From an uncultured Clostridia bacterium (GTDB lineage Bacteria > Bacillota > Clostridia > TANB77 > CAG-508): a stretch of 64,000 nt of DNA. The stretch spans positions 1 to 64,000 of the forward strand of contig CAKOVX010000001.1 in NCBI GenBank assembly GCA_934122155.1. The letters are read 5' to 3'. Positions 8,704-17,655 of this stretch are shown one piece after another. Position 1 is the stretch's first letter. Every line of letters begins with the position of its first letter. Under the pieces are notes generated by a model. The model ran no database searches and was not told where the DNA came from. It saw only the letters and a program-made list of their open reading frames with translations. A program made the translations under genes and the position numbers.

Positions 8704-9186
8704 TTACAGCTTTTTGATATCGGTATACATTCTAGGATGATATCCTTTTTTATTATAAAAATTAATAGCATTTTCATTATAAGCAAAAACATCAACCAAA
8801 ACATATTCACAATTATTAAACTTAAAATATTCTTCCATCTTATCCATTAAAGCTTGTCCAACACCTTTACTTCTTATTTTAGATGTAACTATTAATTCGG
8901 TAATTATTCCTTTTTTAGGACATTTATAATCTAAATAATCATATTCGTCATATGTAGGAATCGTACCCATAATAAGTCCGATTGCTTTATTATTTTCAAT
9001 TGCTAAATAGCATATACCATCATTATTATTTATTTCATCCAAATCAACTAATGCCATCTTCTCATGATATTCAGGATGAACTTGATCTAATTCATCTTTA
9101 TCAATGGATACAATATATTCTTCAAGTTCTGTTAATAAATCTCTAACGTCTTCAAGATATTTCTCTTCATATTCTATTATTTTCAT
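8704..9186 (-). CDS. GNAT-family N-acetyltransferase
   Basis: A 160-aa single-domain acetyltransferase. The acetyl-CoA loop is seen in VTSKIRSKGVGQALMDKMEEYF, motif B in NENAINFYNKKGYHPR. The acidic N-terminal region is the usual variable acceptor side. The substrate cannot be told. GGAAG stands nine bases before the ATG. It is flanked by two copies of the same SEC-C motif sequence, which suggests duplication or insertion at this spot. Confidence 0.85.
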   Translation of the reverse strand: MKIIEYEEKYLEDVRDLLTELEEYIVSIDKDELDQVHPEYHEKMALVDLDEINNNDGICYLAIENNKAIGLIMGTIPTYDEYDYLDYKCPKKGIITELIVTSKIRSKGVGQALMDKMEEYFKFNNCEYVLVDVFAYNENAINFYNKKGYHPRMYTDIKKL

Positions 9187-9222
9187 CTATTACAACTTCC
9201 TAATTTATAAGGCTTTGTGAGC

Positions 9223-9426
9223 TTATTTACCACAACAGTTTTTGTACTTTTTGCCACTTCCACATGGACTGTTTCCTTCAGTATATATAGTACATATAGT
9301 ATTATTTGTATTTCAAGTCTTTTTCAGACAAGTAACTTTTGGTATATATAGTATATATAGTATTTATTTTATTATCAGTATTTATTCCCTACGAACATTT
9401 TGTGAACATTGTTCGCAATATTTCAT
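9223..9426 (-). pseudogene. Zinc-knuckle/SEC-C relic, copy 2, with tandem repeats
   Basis: The minus strand begins with MKYCEQCSQNV at 9426 and, after stop codons in all frames, ends with NSPCGSGKKYKNCCGK and TAA at 9223. The middle holds two 23-bp direct repeats (9281-9303 and 9342-9364, one mismatch). It looks like a small zinc protein broken by repeat growth. A good promoter lies just upstream. This accounts for most of the 317-bp gap between the GNAT gene and the helicase. Confidence 0.5.
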
Positions 9427-9438
9427 CTTACTATATTA

Positions 9439-9467
9439 ATTATATAATTACTTATATATAATTTCAA
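9439..9467 (-). promoter_or_regulatory. Sigma-A-type promoter for the SEC-C relic/GNAT transcript
   Basis: TTGAAA (9467-9462), a 17-bp spacer and TATAAT (9444-9439) read on the minus strand. Confidence 0.65.
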
Positions 9468-9503
9468 GTCAAAAATTCTATTTTCTTGTAATTTTATTAA
9501 TCT

Positions 9504-11660
9504 TTATTGGCTTATAATATCAAGTGTATGCATTGCTCTTGTACAAGCCACATACAATAATTTTGTATCTAAAATATTTTCACTATATTTATTAGAATCT
9601 GAAATAATAACACTATCAAACTCTAAACCTTTTGACAAATATGAAGGTATAATAATTGTTCCTCCAGTATATTTATCCAAATTTTCTGATATTAATTTTA
9701 TATCAACTTCATAATTAGTAAGCTTTTTATGTAATTCTATACTTTCATCAAAGTCTTTTGTGATTACTGCAATATTTATATGTCCCGCTTCTAAGTGTGT
9801 TTTTATTATTTCATATATTTTTGATATTTTGCTATCTTCGCTATCAATTTCCCAATGTTCTACTTTATCCCCATGTCTCTCAATTGGTTGTGCTAGGATA
9901 ATATTTTCATTATCAACAATTTTATTTATTATTGTATTCGCTTCATTCATAATTTCCATAGATGTTCTATAACTCTCTTTTAAATATTCTATTGATGCTT
10001 TATTATCAAAAACTATTTGATTAAGTTTATTCCAATTATTTATTCCTTTGTAAGAATATATCCCTTGTGATATATCTCCTAAAATGGTCATAGACATATT
10101 AGGTTTAACTATTTCTTTGAAATTATAAAATTGAAATTCTCCCAAATCTTGAGCTTCATCAATAACAATATGTTCTAGCTTTAAATTATTAATATTCCCC
10201 AAAAATCTATTTTGGATATAAAATAATGGTGCTAAATCTTCGTATTCAACTTTTTTGCTTTTTATATTTTTTTTATATGTTTCTAAAATATATTCATATA
10301 ATTCAGATTCAACATATTTATCAAATAAAATTTTATCACTTATAATTTTTTTATATATTGATAAAACCTTTTCTATTTTAAAGTTTTTCAAATAATCTAA
10401 TACTAATTTTTTTCCACCTTTAAAAAGTCGTTGCATTTCATATTCTGTTTCTTTAAAAATTTCTAATCTTATTTCTTTTACCTTATCATCACTTAAATTT
10501 TTGTCTATATTATATAATTTACTCTTTCTCTGTTCTGACAATCTATCTATTAATTCATTTGCAATATTACTAACTCTTTTTTGCAATATTGCTGTTAGCA
10601 TTTTTTTGCTATCGTTTATCGAATTATTTTTAAAGTAATTCATAAACATATCTATAACCTCATCATGATTAAATACTACTATATCAGAAATTTTAAAATC
10701 TCCTTTTGGCAAATTGCTTTTTAAGAATTTATCAATAAATTCATCTATTAATTCTTTAAATCTTAAAGAAGATTTGAAATTTGCAGATTTTTTTATTAAA
10801 TCTGTTTTTCCATTTTGATTAACTATATTAGACAACTCAACATTTATTGGATTAATTTCAAAATTTGCATCAATGTTTTCAAGCATAAATTCTTCAAATG
10901 TTTGCTGTCTTACATAGTCTACCCCTAAATCTGGTAATACATTTGAAATATAGTCTAGAAAAAATTTATTAGGAGCAATAATTAAAAATTCATCTGGATT
11001 AAATTCTTTTTCATAAGTATATACCAAATAAGCTATTCTATGTAATGCTACTGTTGTTTTACCAGAACCTGCCACACCTTGAACAATAAGAGGATTTGAC
11101 ATTTTAGCTCTAATGATTTTATTTTGTTCTGACTGTATTGTAGAAATAATATTTTTAAGTCTAGCTTCAGAATTTTCATTAAGACATTCTTGCAAAAATT
11201 CATCATTTGTAGTTATATCTATATCTTGGTAATCCTTTAATATAGAATTTTCAATAGTATAAACTCTTTTTTTGCTTAAGTCGCCTTTTATTATTCCATC
11301 TGGACATTCATATTCTACATTTCCCAATTGACCATCATAATAAATACTTGAAATTGGTGCTCTCCAATCAGTAACAACAACTTCGTAGTCATCATTAAAT
11401 ATACCTGTTTTTCCAATATATATTTTTTGTATATTGTTCTGTTTATCTTCTTTGAAATCAACTCGTGCAAAATATGGTACAGAAACTGCATTATTTAGAT
11501 TTTTTAATTTATTGCTATATATCTTACTCATATTTTGAATATATTGTTCATCTGCATTTCCTTTTAATAAATTACTATATAATATTTCATATTCTTCTAT
11601 ATTACTTTTTACTATTTCTATAGTATCAGATACTTTTTTTATTTCCTCTTTATCAATCAT
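9504..11660 (-). CDS. helD: HelD-like superfamily 1 helicase
   Basis: The 718-aa protein matches HelD (RNA-polymerase recycling helicase) more than UvrD/PcrA. It starts with a coiled-coil arm, then carries the HelD-typical segment VVTDWRAPISSIYYDG (about 95-110), followed by Walker A GVAGSGKTT (195-203), Walker B in HIVIDEAQDLGEF, the GDISQGIYSY motif and the C-terminal motif YVACTRAMHTLDI. In Bacillus, HelD strips stalled RNA polymerase from DNA using ATP. It is transcribed alone from its own promoter, divergently from the pyrophosphatase gene. Confidence 0.88.
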   Translation of the reverse strand: MIDKEEIKKVSDTIEIVKSNIEEYEILYSNLLKGNADEQYIQNMSKIYSNKLKNLNNAVSVPYFARVDFKEDKQNNIQKIYIGKTGIFNDDYEVVVTDWRAPISSIYYDGQLGNVEYECPDGIIKGDLSKKRVYTIENSILKDYQDIDITTNDEFLQECLNENSEARLKNIISTIQSEQNKIIRAKMSNPLIVQGVAGSGKTTVALHRIAYLVYTYEKEFNPDEFLIIAPNKFFLDYISNVLPDLGVDYVRQQTFEEFMLENIDANFEINPINVELSNIVNQNGKTDLIKKSANFKSSLRFKELIDEFIDKFLKSNLPKGDFKISDIVVFNHDEVIDMFMNYFKNNSINDSKKMLTAILQKRVSNIANELIDRLSEQRKSKLYNIDKNLSDDKVKEIRLEIFKETEYEMQRLFKGGKKLVLDYLKNFKIEKVLSIYKKIISDKILFDKYVESELYEYILETYKKNIKSKKVEYEDLAPLFYIQNRFLGNINNLKLEHIVIDEAQDLGEFQFYNFKEIVKPNMSMTILGDISQGIYSYKGINNWNKLNQIVFDNKASIEYLKESYRTSMEIMNEANTIINKIVDNENIILAQPIERHGDKVEHWEIDSEDSKISKIYEIIKTHLEAGHINIAVITKDFDESIELHKKLTNYEVDIKLISENLDKYTGGTIIIPSYLSKGLEFDSVIISDSNKYSENILDTKLLYVACTRAMHTLDIISQ

Positions 11661-11696
11661 TTTATTTTCCTATCTATACAACTTTTTTACTAAAGT

Positions 11697-11725
11697 ATAA
11701 TACCATTTTTTTATAAATAATGCAA
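11697..11725 (-). promoter_or_regulatory. Promoter of helD
   Basis: TTGCAT, 17-bp spacer, TATTAT on the minus strand, ending about 37 bp before the start codon. Confidence 0.7.
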
Positions 11726-11751
11726 TTATTTTAGACTGTTTTTCTGTAAAC

Positions 11752-11780
11752 TTGATGAAATCAATATTTTATGCTATAAT
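11752..11780 (+). promoter_or_regulatory. Promoter of the pyrophosphatase gene
   Basis: TTGATG, 17-bp spacer, TATAAT; divergent from the helD promoter. Confidence 0.75.
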
Positions 11781-11826
11781 TTCTATATATTAAAGTAAAA
11801 GCTATCATAACGTTAGGAGGGTTAAT

Positions 11827-12165
11827 ATGGACAATTTTAAAAAATATATTGGCAAAAAAATAACTGTAACAATAGACAGAAAAATGGGTTCAAAGCATCC
11901 AAAATGGGGATTTATCTATCCGAATAACTATGGATATATTCCTAACACAATAAGTGGCGACGGTGAAGAACTGGATGCCTATGTTCTTGGAGTTTTCGAA
12001 CCTGTTGAGTCATTTGAAGGCATTTGTATTGCAGTACTGCACCGTTTGACAGATGATGATGACAAGCTCATAGTCGTTCCTGAAGACGTTAATTATACAG
12101 ATGAACAAATTAATGCTCTCACAGAATATCAAGAAAGATTTTTCAAACATATTATTATTAGATAG
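11827..12165 (+). CDS. Short family I inorganic pyrophosphatase
   Basis: The 112-aa protein aligns with the core of family I pyrophosphatases, which hydrolyse PPi to phosphate: YPNNYGYIPNTI, the metal-site motif DGEELD (family DGDPxD, so the second Asp is Glu) and DDDDKLIVVP, which holds two further metal ligands and a phosphate-binding Lys. It is about 60 residues shorter than the usual 170, lacking the N-terminal strands and the C-terminal Tyr-Lys pair. Its base composition is visibly richer in G+C than its neighbours. AGGAGGG precedes the ATG. It may be a minimal enzyme or a relative with another substrate. Confidence 0.8.
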   Translation: MDNFKKYIGKKITVTIDRKMGSKHPKWGFIYPNNYGYIPNTISGDGEELDAYVLGVFEPVESFEGICIAVLHRLTDDDDKLIVVPEDVNYTDEQINALTEYQERFFKHIIIR

Positions 12166-12180
12166 CTTTTTATTTAAAAT

Positions 12181-12215
12181 CCTCACTTATTTTATTAAAT
12201 TAAGTGAGGTATTTT
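12181..12215 (+). terminator. Terminator of the pyrophosphatase gene
   Basis: CCTCACTTA and TAAGTGAGG pair over 9 bp, followed by TATTTTTGTT. Confidence 0.8.
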
Positions 12216-12249
12216 TGTTATTCTAGTCACCATAATGACTTTCCATTTA

Positions 12250-12278
12250 TTGACAAATTAGTTTAAATATAGTATAAT
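12250..12278 (+). promoter_or_regulatory. Consensus promoter
   Basis: A perfect TTGACA, 17-bp spacer, perfect TATAAT, 33 bp before the next start codon. Confidence 0.85.
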
Positions 12279-12311
12279 GGTATTATATTATTTATAGAAG
12301 GATGTTAAGAA

Positions 12312-13082
12312 ATGAAAAAATTTGATGTAATAAAGAGAGGTAATGATCAAATTCTTGTAATATCTGGTGCAAGTGGTGTTGGCAAAACTACAACATGTGC
12401 ATTACTTGGTATGTTATACCCTGCTAATTATGTACATATTCCATTTGACAGAAGTAGAGCATCAAGACCAGGAGAATTTGGTTCAAGACATGTTGATTTA
12501 GATACAATGCATGAAAAGTATAATTCTGGAGAATATTTTAATATTGCCCCTGTAACACATGGTGGTTTTGCTGCGATTCGAACAGCTGATATAAAAAAAG
12601 CTTTTTCAGAAGGAAAAATTGCTGTACTTGAATATCCAATAGAACAAATTGATGTATTAGAAAAAACTTTCCCTACTGCTGAAGTAACAGGTATTGAATT
12701 AGTAGCTCCATCTGAAAAGGAAAGATTTAGAAGATTAAAACAAGATCATAAGTATACTGACCATCGTATTGAAAGTGATAAGTTTGGCTCTGGTAGAATA
12801 GATAGATACAAAAATGATGATTTACTTACTTTAAATGATCACAATCTAGTATTAATTACAGAGAGGGATAGACTTGGCGATACAGTATATGAAATTGATA
12901 GATATATGAGGATTCAAACTTTAACATTATCAAAGCTACAAGAAGTAGAAAAATTAGGAGGAATTAGTGGAGTTCAAAAATTTTTAAAATCTCTACGAGT
13001 TCCTAAACATGACTATACACAATCTGAACATTATGAATTTTTAGAAAATAAATTACCAAAGACAGAAGATTTTGAGAGATAA
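12312..13082 (+). CDS. Guanylate-kinase-like P-loop protein
   Basis: A 256-aa protein whose first 190 residues resemble guanylate kinase: P-loop SGASGVGKTT (about 19-28), FDRSRASRPGEFG in place of the usual nucleotide-binding SRxxR region, and an Arg-rich LID-like segment KERFRRLKQDH. The C-terminal 60 residues are not part of that family. Canonical GMP kinases have about 200 residues and a clear T[RT]xxR-x-GE motif, so the substrate may differ. It stands alone, with a perfect promoter and a terminator that overlaps its last codons. Its neighbours include several other nucleotide or phosphate enzymes. Confidence 0.65.
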   Translation: MKKFDVIKRGNDQILVISGASGVGKTTTCALLGMLYPANYVHIPFDRSRASRPGEFGSRHVDLDTMHEKYNSGEYFNIAPVTHGGFAAIRTADIKKAFSEGKIAVLEYPIEQIDVLEKTFPTAEVTGIELVAPSEKERFRRLKQDHKYTDHRIESDKFGSGRIDRYKNDDLLTLNDHNLVLITERDRLGDTVYEIDRYMRIQTLTLSKLQEVEKLGGISGVQKFLKSLRVPKHDYTQSEHYEFLENKLPKTEDFER

Positions 13083-13106
13083 ATACTTTCAAAATCTTCT
13101 GTCTTT
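13058..13106. terminator. Bidirectional terminator inside the gene end
   Basis: AAAGACAGAAGATTTTGA pairs perfectly with its complement at 13089-13106 (18 bp, 13-nt loop). The 5' arm is coding sequence of the plus-strand kinase and the 3' arm touches the stop codon of the minus-strand operon. Confidence 0.85.
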
Positions 13107-13715
13107 TCACATATCTTTCAAAAAATTATTATCATTAATTATTACATTAATTGTTTGTTCTAAATCAATATCAGTAGTATCAATAGTCTTAGTATTAGGA
13201 AAGTATTCCAATACTATTTTTTTATAAATTTGCTCTCTTCGTTCAAATTTATCAGTATCCATAATTAACTTATCTGAACCAGTAATCTCATTACCTGATT
13301 TTGCTCTTGCTTGAAATCTTTTTATTCTTTCATTCATACTTACAGTAATATAAAATGAATCCATTTCTGGATATTTTTTTAATAATTCTTTTAATATAAT
13401 TATTTCTTCTTCATCCTGTTTATCGTTTTTTTCAATTTTGCCAGCTAAATATTTTATTATCCATAACGAATCTAGTAGTATTAATCCATTTTCTTTATAT
13501 TCTTTTATATCCTTTTGTATATTTTCTTGAAGTAGTGGTTTCCATTCTTCTGGAGATAACCATGTGTCTCTTTTTCTTACATTTTCTATTAAATCAATTG
13601 GAGTTAAGAATTTCTTTTTAATACTAAATTTACTTGGCATTTTTTCATTTATACCATTAATAATAGTTGTTTTTCCTGAAAAATCCATTCCACTAAACAA
13701 TTTAATTTTAGACAT
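13107..13715 (-). CDS. P-loop (deoxy)nucleotide-kinase-like protein, last gene of the radical SAM operon
   Basis: A 202-aa protein with an N-terminal P-loop SGMDFSGKTTI (about 8-18), as in thymidylate and deoxynucleoside kinases, LLDSLWIIKYL in the Walker B/DR position, and an Arg-containing lid-like helix (ERIKRFQARAKSG). The substrate is unknown. It lies 5 bp after the next kinase-like gene and closes the six-gene operon that starts at 18768. Confidence 0.65.
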   Translation of the reverse strand: MSKIKLFSGMDFSGKTTIINGINEKMPSKFSIKKKFLTPIDLIENVRKRDTWLSPEEWKPLLQENIQKDIKEYKENGLILLDSLWIIKYLAGKIEKNDKQDEEEIIILKELLKKYPEMDSFYITVSMNERIKRFQARAKSGNEITGSDKLIMDTDKFERREQIYKKIVLEYFPNTKTIDTTDIDLEQTINVIINDNNFLKDM

Positions 13716-13720
13716 GTCTT

Positions 13721-14359
13721 TTATTCCTTTTCTATCTTATTTTTTATAAATTCTAATATTTTATCTATCCCTTGCTCTACTGATAAATCTGAAGATGTAT
13801 CAATTATTATATTATCTTCCAATTCATTTGCTTTATTTACAAGTTCATTATATACAATTTTAAAAAATTCAGGATTATCTCTATAAAAGTCATGTACTGG
13901 TGATTCTTTACTTTGAGCCATTCTTTCCTTTATTATTTCAAATGGTGGAATACAAAACACACTTAATGATGGCTCAATTAATATATCGTTTTCTACAAAT
14001 GCTTTTGGTATATCATAAATATTATAATCAGTTTTAATGTAATCTCCATATGCTTTTATATATGTTGTTATTGCATCAAAATATCTATCTTGTAACACAA
14101 TTGTATTTTTCTTTGCCAAATAAGGTTTAATAATATTTTTAGTATTTATTATTAGATCAGTAAAAAAATATGAAACAGTAATTGTCATATCTTTTTTTCC
14201 TAAATTCTGTTTAAACTTTTTTCCTAAATCAGTATATGTCATTGCACCATGATTATATACAGTTTCATATCCTAATTCTTTTATTCTTTCACTTAATAAT
14301 TTGGTTGTTGTTGTCTTTCCACTACAACATATTCCTTCAAATACTATAAAATTATTCAT
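13721..14359 (-). CDS. Thymidylate-kinase-like protein
   Basis: A 212-aa P-loop kinase with FEGICCSGKTTTTKLL (about 7-22) and QDRYFDAITTYIKAYG, matching the DRY motif region of dTMP kinases, then IKERMAQSK as a LID candidate. It may phosphorylate a nucleoside monophosphate or an intermediate made by the operon. Housekeeping tmk genes normally sit near holB; here it is embedded between a CYTH gene and another kinase with 5-8 bp gaps, so a pathway-specific role is more likely. Confidence 0.7.
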   Translation of the reverse strand: MNNFIVFEGICCSGKTTTTKLLSERIKELGYETVYNHGAMTYTDLGKKFKQNLGKKDMTITVSYFFTDLIINTKNIIKPYLAKKNTIVLQDRYFDAITTYIKAYGDYIKTDYNIYDIPKAFVENDILIEPSLSVFCIPPFEIIKERMAQSKESPVHDFYRDNPEFFKIVYNELVNKANELEDNIIIDTSSDLSVEQGIDKILEFIKNKIEKE

Positions 14360-14367
14360 TTTTACTC

Positions 14368-15027
14368 CTATCTGTTATTTAAAACAGTATATCCTCTAAA
14401 ATATTTGCTGTCTTTTGTTAGTTCTATTGGAAGTTGTGCATTTGAAATCAAGTTATTAACTTTTATCAAATGCCTATCATAATCATAATCTACATTTGTT
14501 GTATTTGGATTTTTCCAATCTTCTATTTCAAGCATTTCTTCGTAAATTGAATTTGATTCATCTTTTTCAAAATATTTAACTTTGTCATAAGAGACATATA
14601 AACGATCACCATCTTTTTCCACTATGCTCACTTCTCTTTTCATATTTGCAAATAATTTTATGTTTAATTGACCTTTTACATCTATATTTAATTCTTTAAT
14701 AAATTCATTTACATCTTTATATTGACCTCTTAATTTAGTTCCAAGCTCCAGTTTAGATACATAAGGTTTTTGGGGATTACATTTGTTTGTCTTGTATAAA
14801 AAACCTTTAAATTGTTCGGTAACCATATTGCTACCTCTCATAACATCTCCTCTTTTTAATATAGAAAAATCATTATCATCATAGTAAGTTTCGTGTTTTT
14901 CTTTTTCAAAACTTTCAACTAATTTATATCCATTTTCATAAAGAAATTCAAGAAATTGTTTTGAAGTATATTTTTCATTCTTCTTTATTAAATATTTAAG
15001 TTCTCTTTCATAGTTTTCAAATTCCAT
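14368..15027 (-). CDS. CYTH-domain (triphosphate tunnel) protein
   Basis: A 219-aa protein starting with ERELK (residues 7-11), the ExExK signature of CYTH/triphosphate tunnel enzymes, with further charged beta strands (YYDDNDFSILKRGDVMR, SKLELGTKLR, KREVSIVEKDGDRLYVSYDKVKYF and EEMLEIE) that would line the tunnel. Family enzymes act on triphosphate groups (thiamine triphosphate, tripolyphosphate, RNA 5' ends) or cyclise ATP. Its position among kinases suggests a phosphorylated or nucleotide-linked product. Confidence 0.75.
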   Translation of the reverse strand: MEFENYERELKYLIKKNEKYTSKQFLEFLYENGYKLVESFEKEKHETYYDDNDFSILKRGDVMRGSNMVTEQFKGFLYKTNKCNPQKPYVSKLELGTKLRGQYKDVNEFIKELNIDVKGQLNIKLFANMKREVSIVEKDGDRLYVSYDKVKYFEKDESNSIYEEMLEIEDWKNPNTTNVDYDYDRHLIKVNNLISNAQLPIELTKDSKYFRGYTVLNNR

Positions 15028-15048
15028 ATAAAATCCCTCTTTTCAATC

Positions 15049-15843
15049 TTATTTAACACTTATAAATACGCCTGTTTCCCTTGGAATATTTATAGCACCA
15101 TCTTTAACTCTTATATCTTCAAAGTAGTTATACAAATTTAATAGGCTTTCATCTGAATATCCTGAAATAGATTTGGTTGACTTTAACCATTCTATTAAAT
15201 CATGTGTATTAGTAATTGCAAGTATATTTTCATAATCAAATCTTTGAATATTTTTAAAGTATTTACTTAAAATCTCACTACCATTTTGAAGATTAAAAGG
15301 TAACTGTTCCGTAAAAGCAGTAGATGTTGGTTCAAATTTTACTATTGCATTATGTAAAAATGGTCTCATTCCTCCATTTCCATCTGTTGCAGAATAAAAT
15401 ATTCCATTTTCCTTTAAAACTCTTTTCACTTCTAGCAATGCTTTGTTTAAATCTGGTACATGAAATAACATATGATTTGCAATTACAACATCAAATGTTT
15501 CGTTTTCAAACGGAATTTCTTGTATGTCAATTTTCCTTATTGAAACATTTTCACTTGTAGAAATTTTTTTTCTAACTAAATCTAGCATACCTTCTGAAAA
15601 ATCTGATAATACTAAACTACAACCGTTTGGTAATGTTTCAATTTTATCATCCCAATGACTTCCATTCCCACACCCTAATTCTAATATTTTCATATTTTCT
15701 TTAAAATCATATTTATCAAACAACCAATCTGCAAAATTATATTTATTAGTTGTATATTTCTTATAAAAATTAATCCTCATTGCTAAATTTTTATCATCTG
15801 AAAATTGATTTTTTACATTTCTAGTTACATTCATAATTGCCAT
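15049..15843 (-). CDS. Class I SAM-dependent methyltransferase
   Basis: A 264-aa methyltransferase. Motif I ILELGCGNGSHWDD binds S-adenosylmethionine; VVIANHMLFHVPDLNKALLEVKRVLKENG gives motifs II-III, the UbiE/Methyltransf_11 pattern. No membrane segment is seen. GGAGG stands seven bases before the ATG. It is fourth from the end of the operon, with small gaps on both sides. Confidence 0.88.
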   Translation of the reverse strand: MAIMNVTRNVKNQFSDDKNLAMRINFYKKYTTNKYNFADWLFDKYDFKENMKILELGCGNGSHWDDKIETLPNGCSLVLSDFSEGMLDLVRKKISTSENVSIRKIDIQEIPFENETFDVVIANHMLFHVPDLNKALLEVKRVLKENGIFYSATDGNGGMRPFLHNAIVKFEPTSTAFTEQLPFNLQNGSEILSKYFKNIQRFDYENILAITNTHDLIEWLKSTKSISGYSDESLLNLYNYFEDIRVKDGAINIPRETGVFISVK

Positions 15844-15855
15844 ATATATACCTCC

Positions 15856-17643
15856 TTATCTTATAAATGGATTTTCTTTACCATCATAATTTAGATTATA
15901 CTTTTCACACAAGGCTTGTCCACTTCTATTTATAGAACTATAAAATTCAGAATTACCTATAATTTGAGCTATAACTTTTTCATTAAGTTCTCTTTCTGTA
16001 ATTCCTCTTTCTACATCATCTAGAACCATTTTCATAAAATCTAAATCTTTTAATTTTAATTGATAAAACAAATCATAAAATGACTTTTCTCCAGTCTCAT
16101 CAATAGCTTTTGGAGATGAAATAGGATCAATAATCATATCATATAACTTCATGTGTGATTTATGCCATTTTTTTAAAGCATTATAAGTCAACTTTACTTT
16201 TGGGTCTACAATTTCATATTTATTATTGTCATATACATCATTTTTTACAATCTTATCTTCTTTCTTTAACTTTTCTGTATATAAAGTTCCGTCTGCTGCA
16301 AACATTTCTGAAAAAATTCCTTTTGTTATAATCCAATCATATTCTCTTAAGAACTCATAATTTTCTTTTAATTCTTCAAAAGTAGTATTATCATCAAATA
16401 AAATGAAACCTGCTTGAACATAAATTTCATGTTTTTTTAGGATATCTAATGCCCTTTTATTGTCTTCTAAACTAGCACTCTTGTTCATTCTTTTTAATGC
16501 CGTATTAGAACCATTTTCAATTCCACAAGCAAATGAATGAAATCCTGCTTCTTTTAAATATTTTATTTTTTCATCTTCAACCTGATCTGCTTTTAAAGAT
16601 CCTCTTAACGAAACATTAATTCCTCTTGATTTTATTTTTTCACAAAATTCTTTTGCCCACTGTTCATTTCTTTCTTGTTCTAAGAAACTATCATCTATAA
16701 CCTTAATGTACTTAACTCCCATATTTTGAAGTTGCTCCAATTCATCTACAATACTATCAACACTTCTACCTCTCCATTTTCTTCCGTTAGATAACTTATT
16801 AAAAGCATTGACTGAACAAAATAAGCAATTTCCCATGCAACCTCTTGCCGTTAAAATATTTACCGTAGATTTTCTATCTTTTGCCATATTCATAGTATCT
16901 CTTGCAGGAAATGGTATAACATCCAAATCAGATATTAAATCTCTTTTTTCTGTTCTTACTGTTTTTCCATCTTTCTCAAAAACTATACCTTTTATATCTT
17001 CAATTTTTCTGTCTGAGTTTTCAGTAAAATAATCAGATACTTCAACAATAGACTCTTCTCCCTCTCCAATCATTGCAATATCAAATACACCATCTTTTAC
17101 AAATTTTTGAGGATTAAATGATGGTCCAAAACCACCACACATTAATTTTATTTCTGGTCTAACTTCTCTTATTCTTTTTGCTAGTTCTATTGATTTATCA
17201 TTGTTTGACATATAACATGAAACACCAACGATAGCTACCTCTTTATCATTTAAAATTCTTCTTAATACTTCTTCATCACTTAATCCTCCTAGCCATCCAT
17301 CAATTATCTCAACATTATATCCTCTTTTTCTTAAAACAGCAGTCAAATAAGCTAATCCTAGATTCTCTTCAGAAGTTCTATGTGTATCTGGTGATAAAGT
17401 TGTTAAAATAATTTTATTTTTTCTTTTTCTCATAATATTTTGAAGGTATTTCTGATATTCTTGAATATTGCTATCATCATCTCCTTCAATATGGATAATT
17501 AATTTTGATTTATCTATAATAACACATTTTCCATCATGTGTTGTAAAAAGAAAGTCATTATCTTCATAGTTTAGTCTACACATATTTTTAACTTTTTCAT
17601 TAGTAAGAGTCATATTTTTTCTAACGATAATTTCAGATTCCAT
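15856..17643 (-). CDS. B12-binding-type radical SAM protein
   Basis: A 595-aa protein of the cobalamin-type radical SAM class. Residues 1-70 are an unfamiliar extension. Residues 75-210 form a Rossmann-like B12 domain (LGLAYLTAVLRKRGYNVEIID, then GGFGPSFNP and IGEGE), but I see no DxHxxG base-off motif. The radical SAM cluster is CxxxCxxC at C269, C273 and C276, followed by DDSFLEQ and GIENGS motifs. The last 150 residues resemble the C-terminal domain of YgiQ/BchE-like enzymes. Such enzymes often do methylations or ring rearrangements. It is second in the operon, 12 bp after the SPASM protein. Confidence 0.88.
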   Translation of the reverse strand: MESEIIVRKNMTLTNEKVKNMCRLNYEDNDFLFTTHDGKCVIIDKSKLIIHIEGDDDSNIQEYQKYLQNIMRKRKNKIILTTLSPDTHRTSEENLGLAYLTAVLRKRGYNVEIIDGWLGGLSDEEVLRRILNDKEVAIVGVSCYMSNNDKSIELAKRIREVRPEIKLMCGGFGPSFNPQKFVKDGVFDIAMIGEGEESIVEVSDYFTENSDRKIEDIKGIVFEKDGKTVRTEKRDLISDLDVIPFPARDTMNMAKDRKSTVNILTARGCMGNCLFCSVNAFNKLSNGRKWRGRSVDSIVDELEQLQNMGVKYIKVIDDSFLEQERNEQWAKEFCEKIKSRGINVSLRGSLKADQVEDEKIKYLKEAGFHSFACGIENGSNTALKRMNKSASLEDNKRALDILKKHEIYVQAGFILFDDNTTFEELKENYEFLREYDWIITKGIFSEMFAADGTLYTEKLKKEDKIVKNDVYDNNKYEIVDPKVKLTYNALKKWHKSHMKLYDMIIDPISSPKAIDETGEKSFYDLFYQLKLKDLDFMKMVLDDVERGITERELNEKVIAQIIGNSEFYSSINRSGQALCEKYNLNYDGKENPFIR

Positions 17644-17655
17644 ATTAACTCTCCT

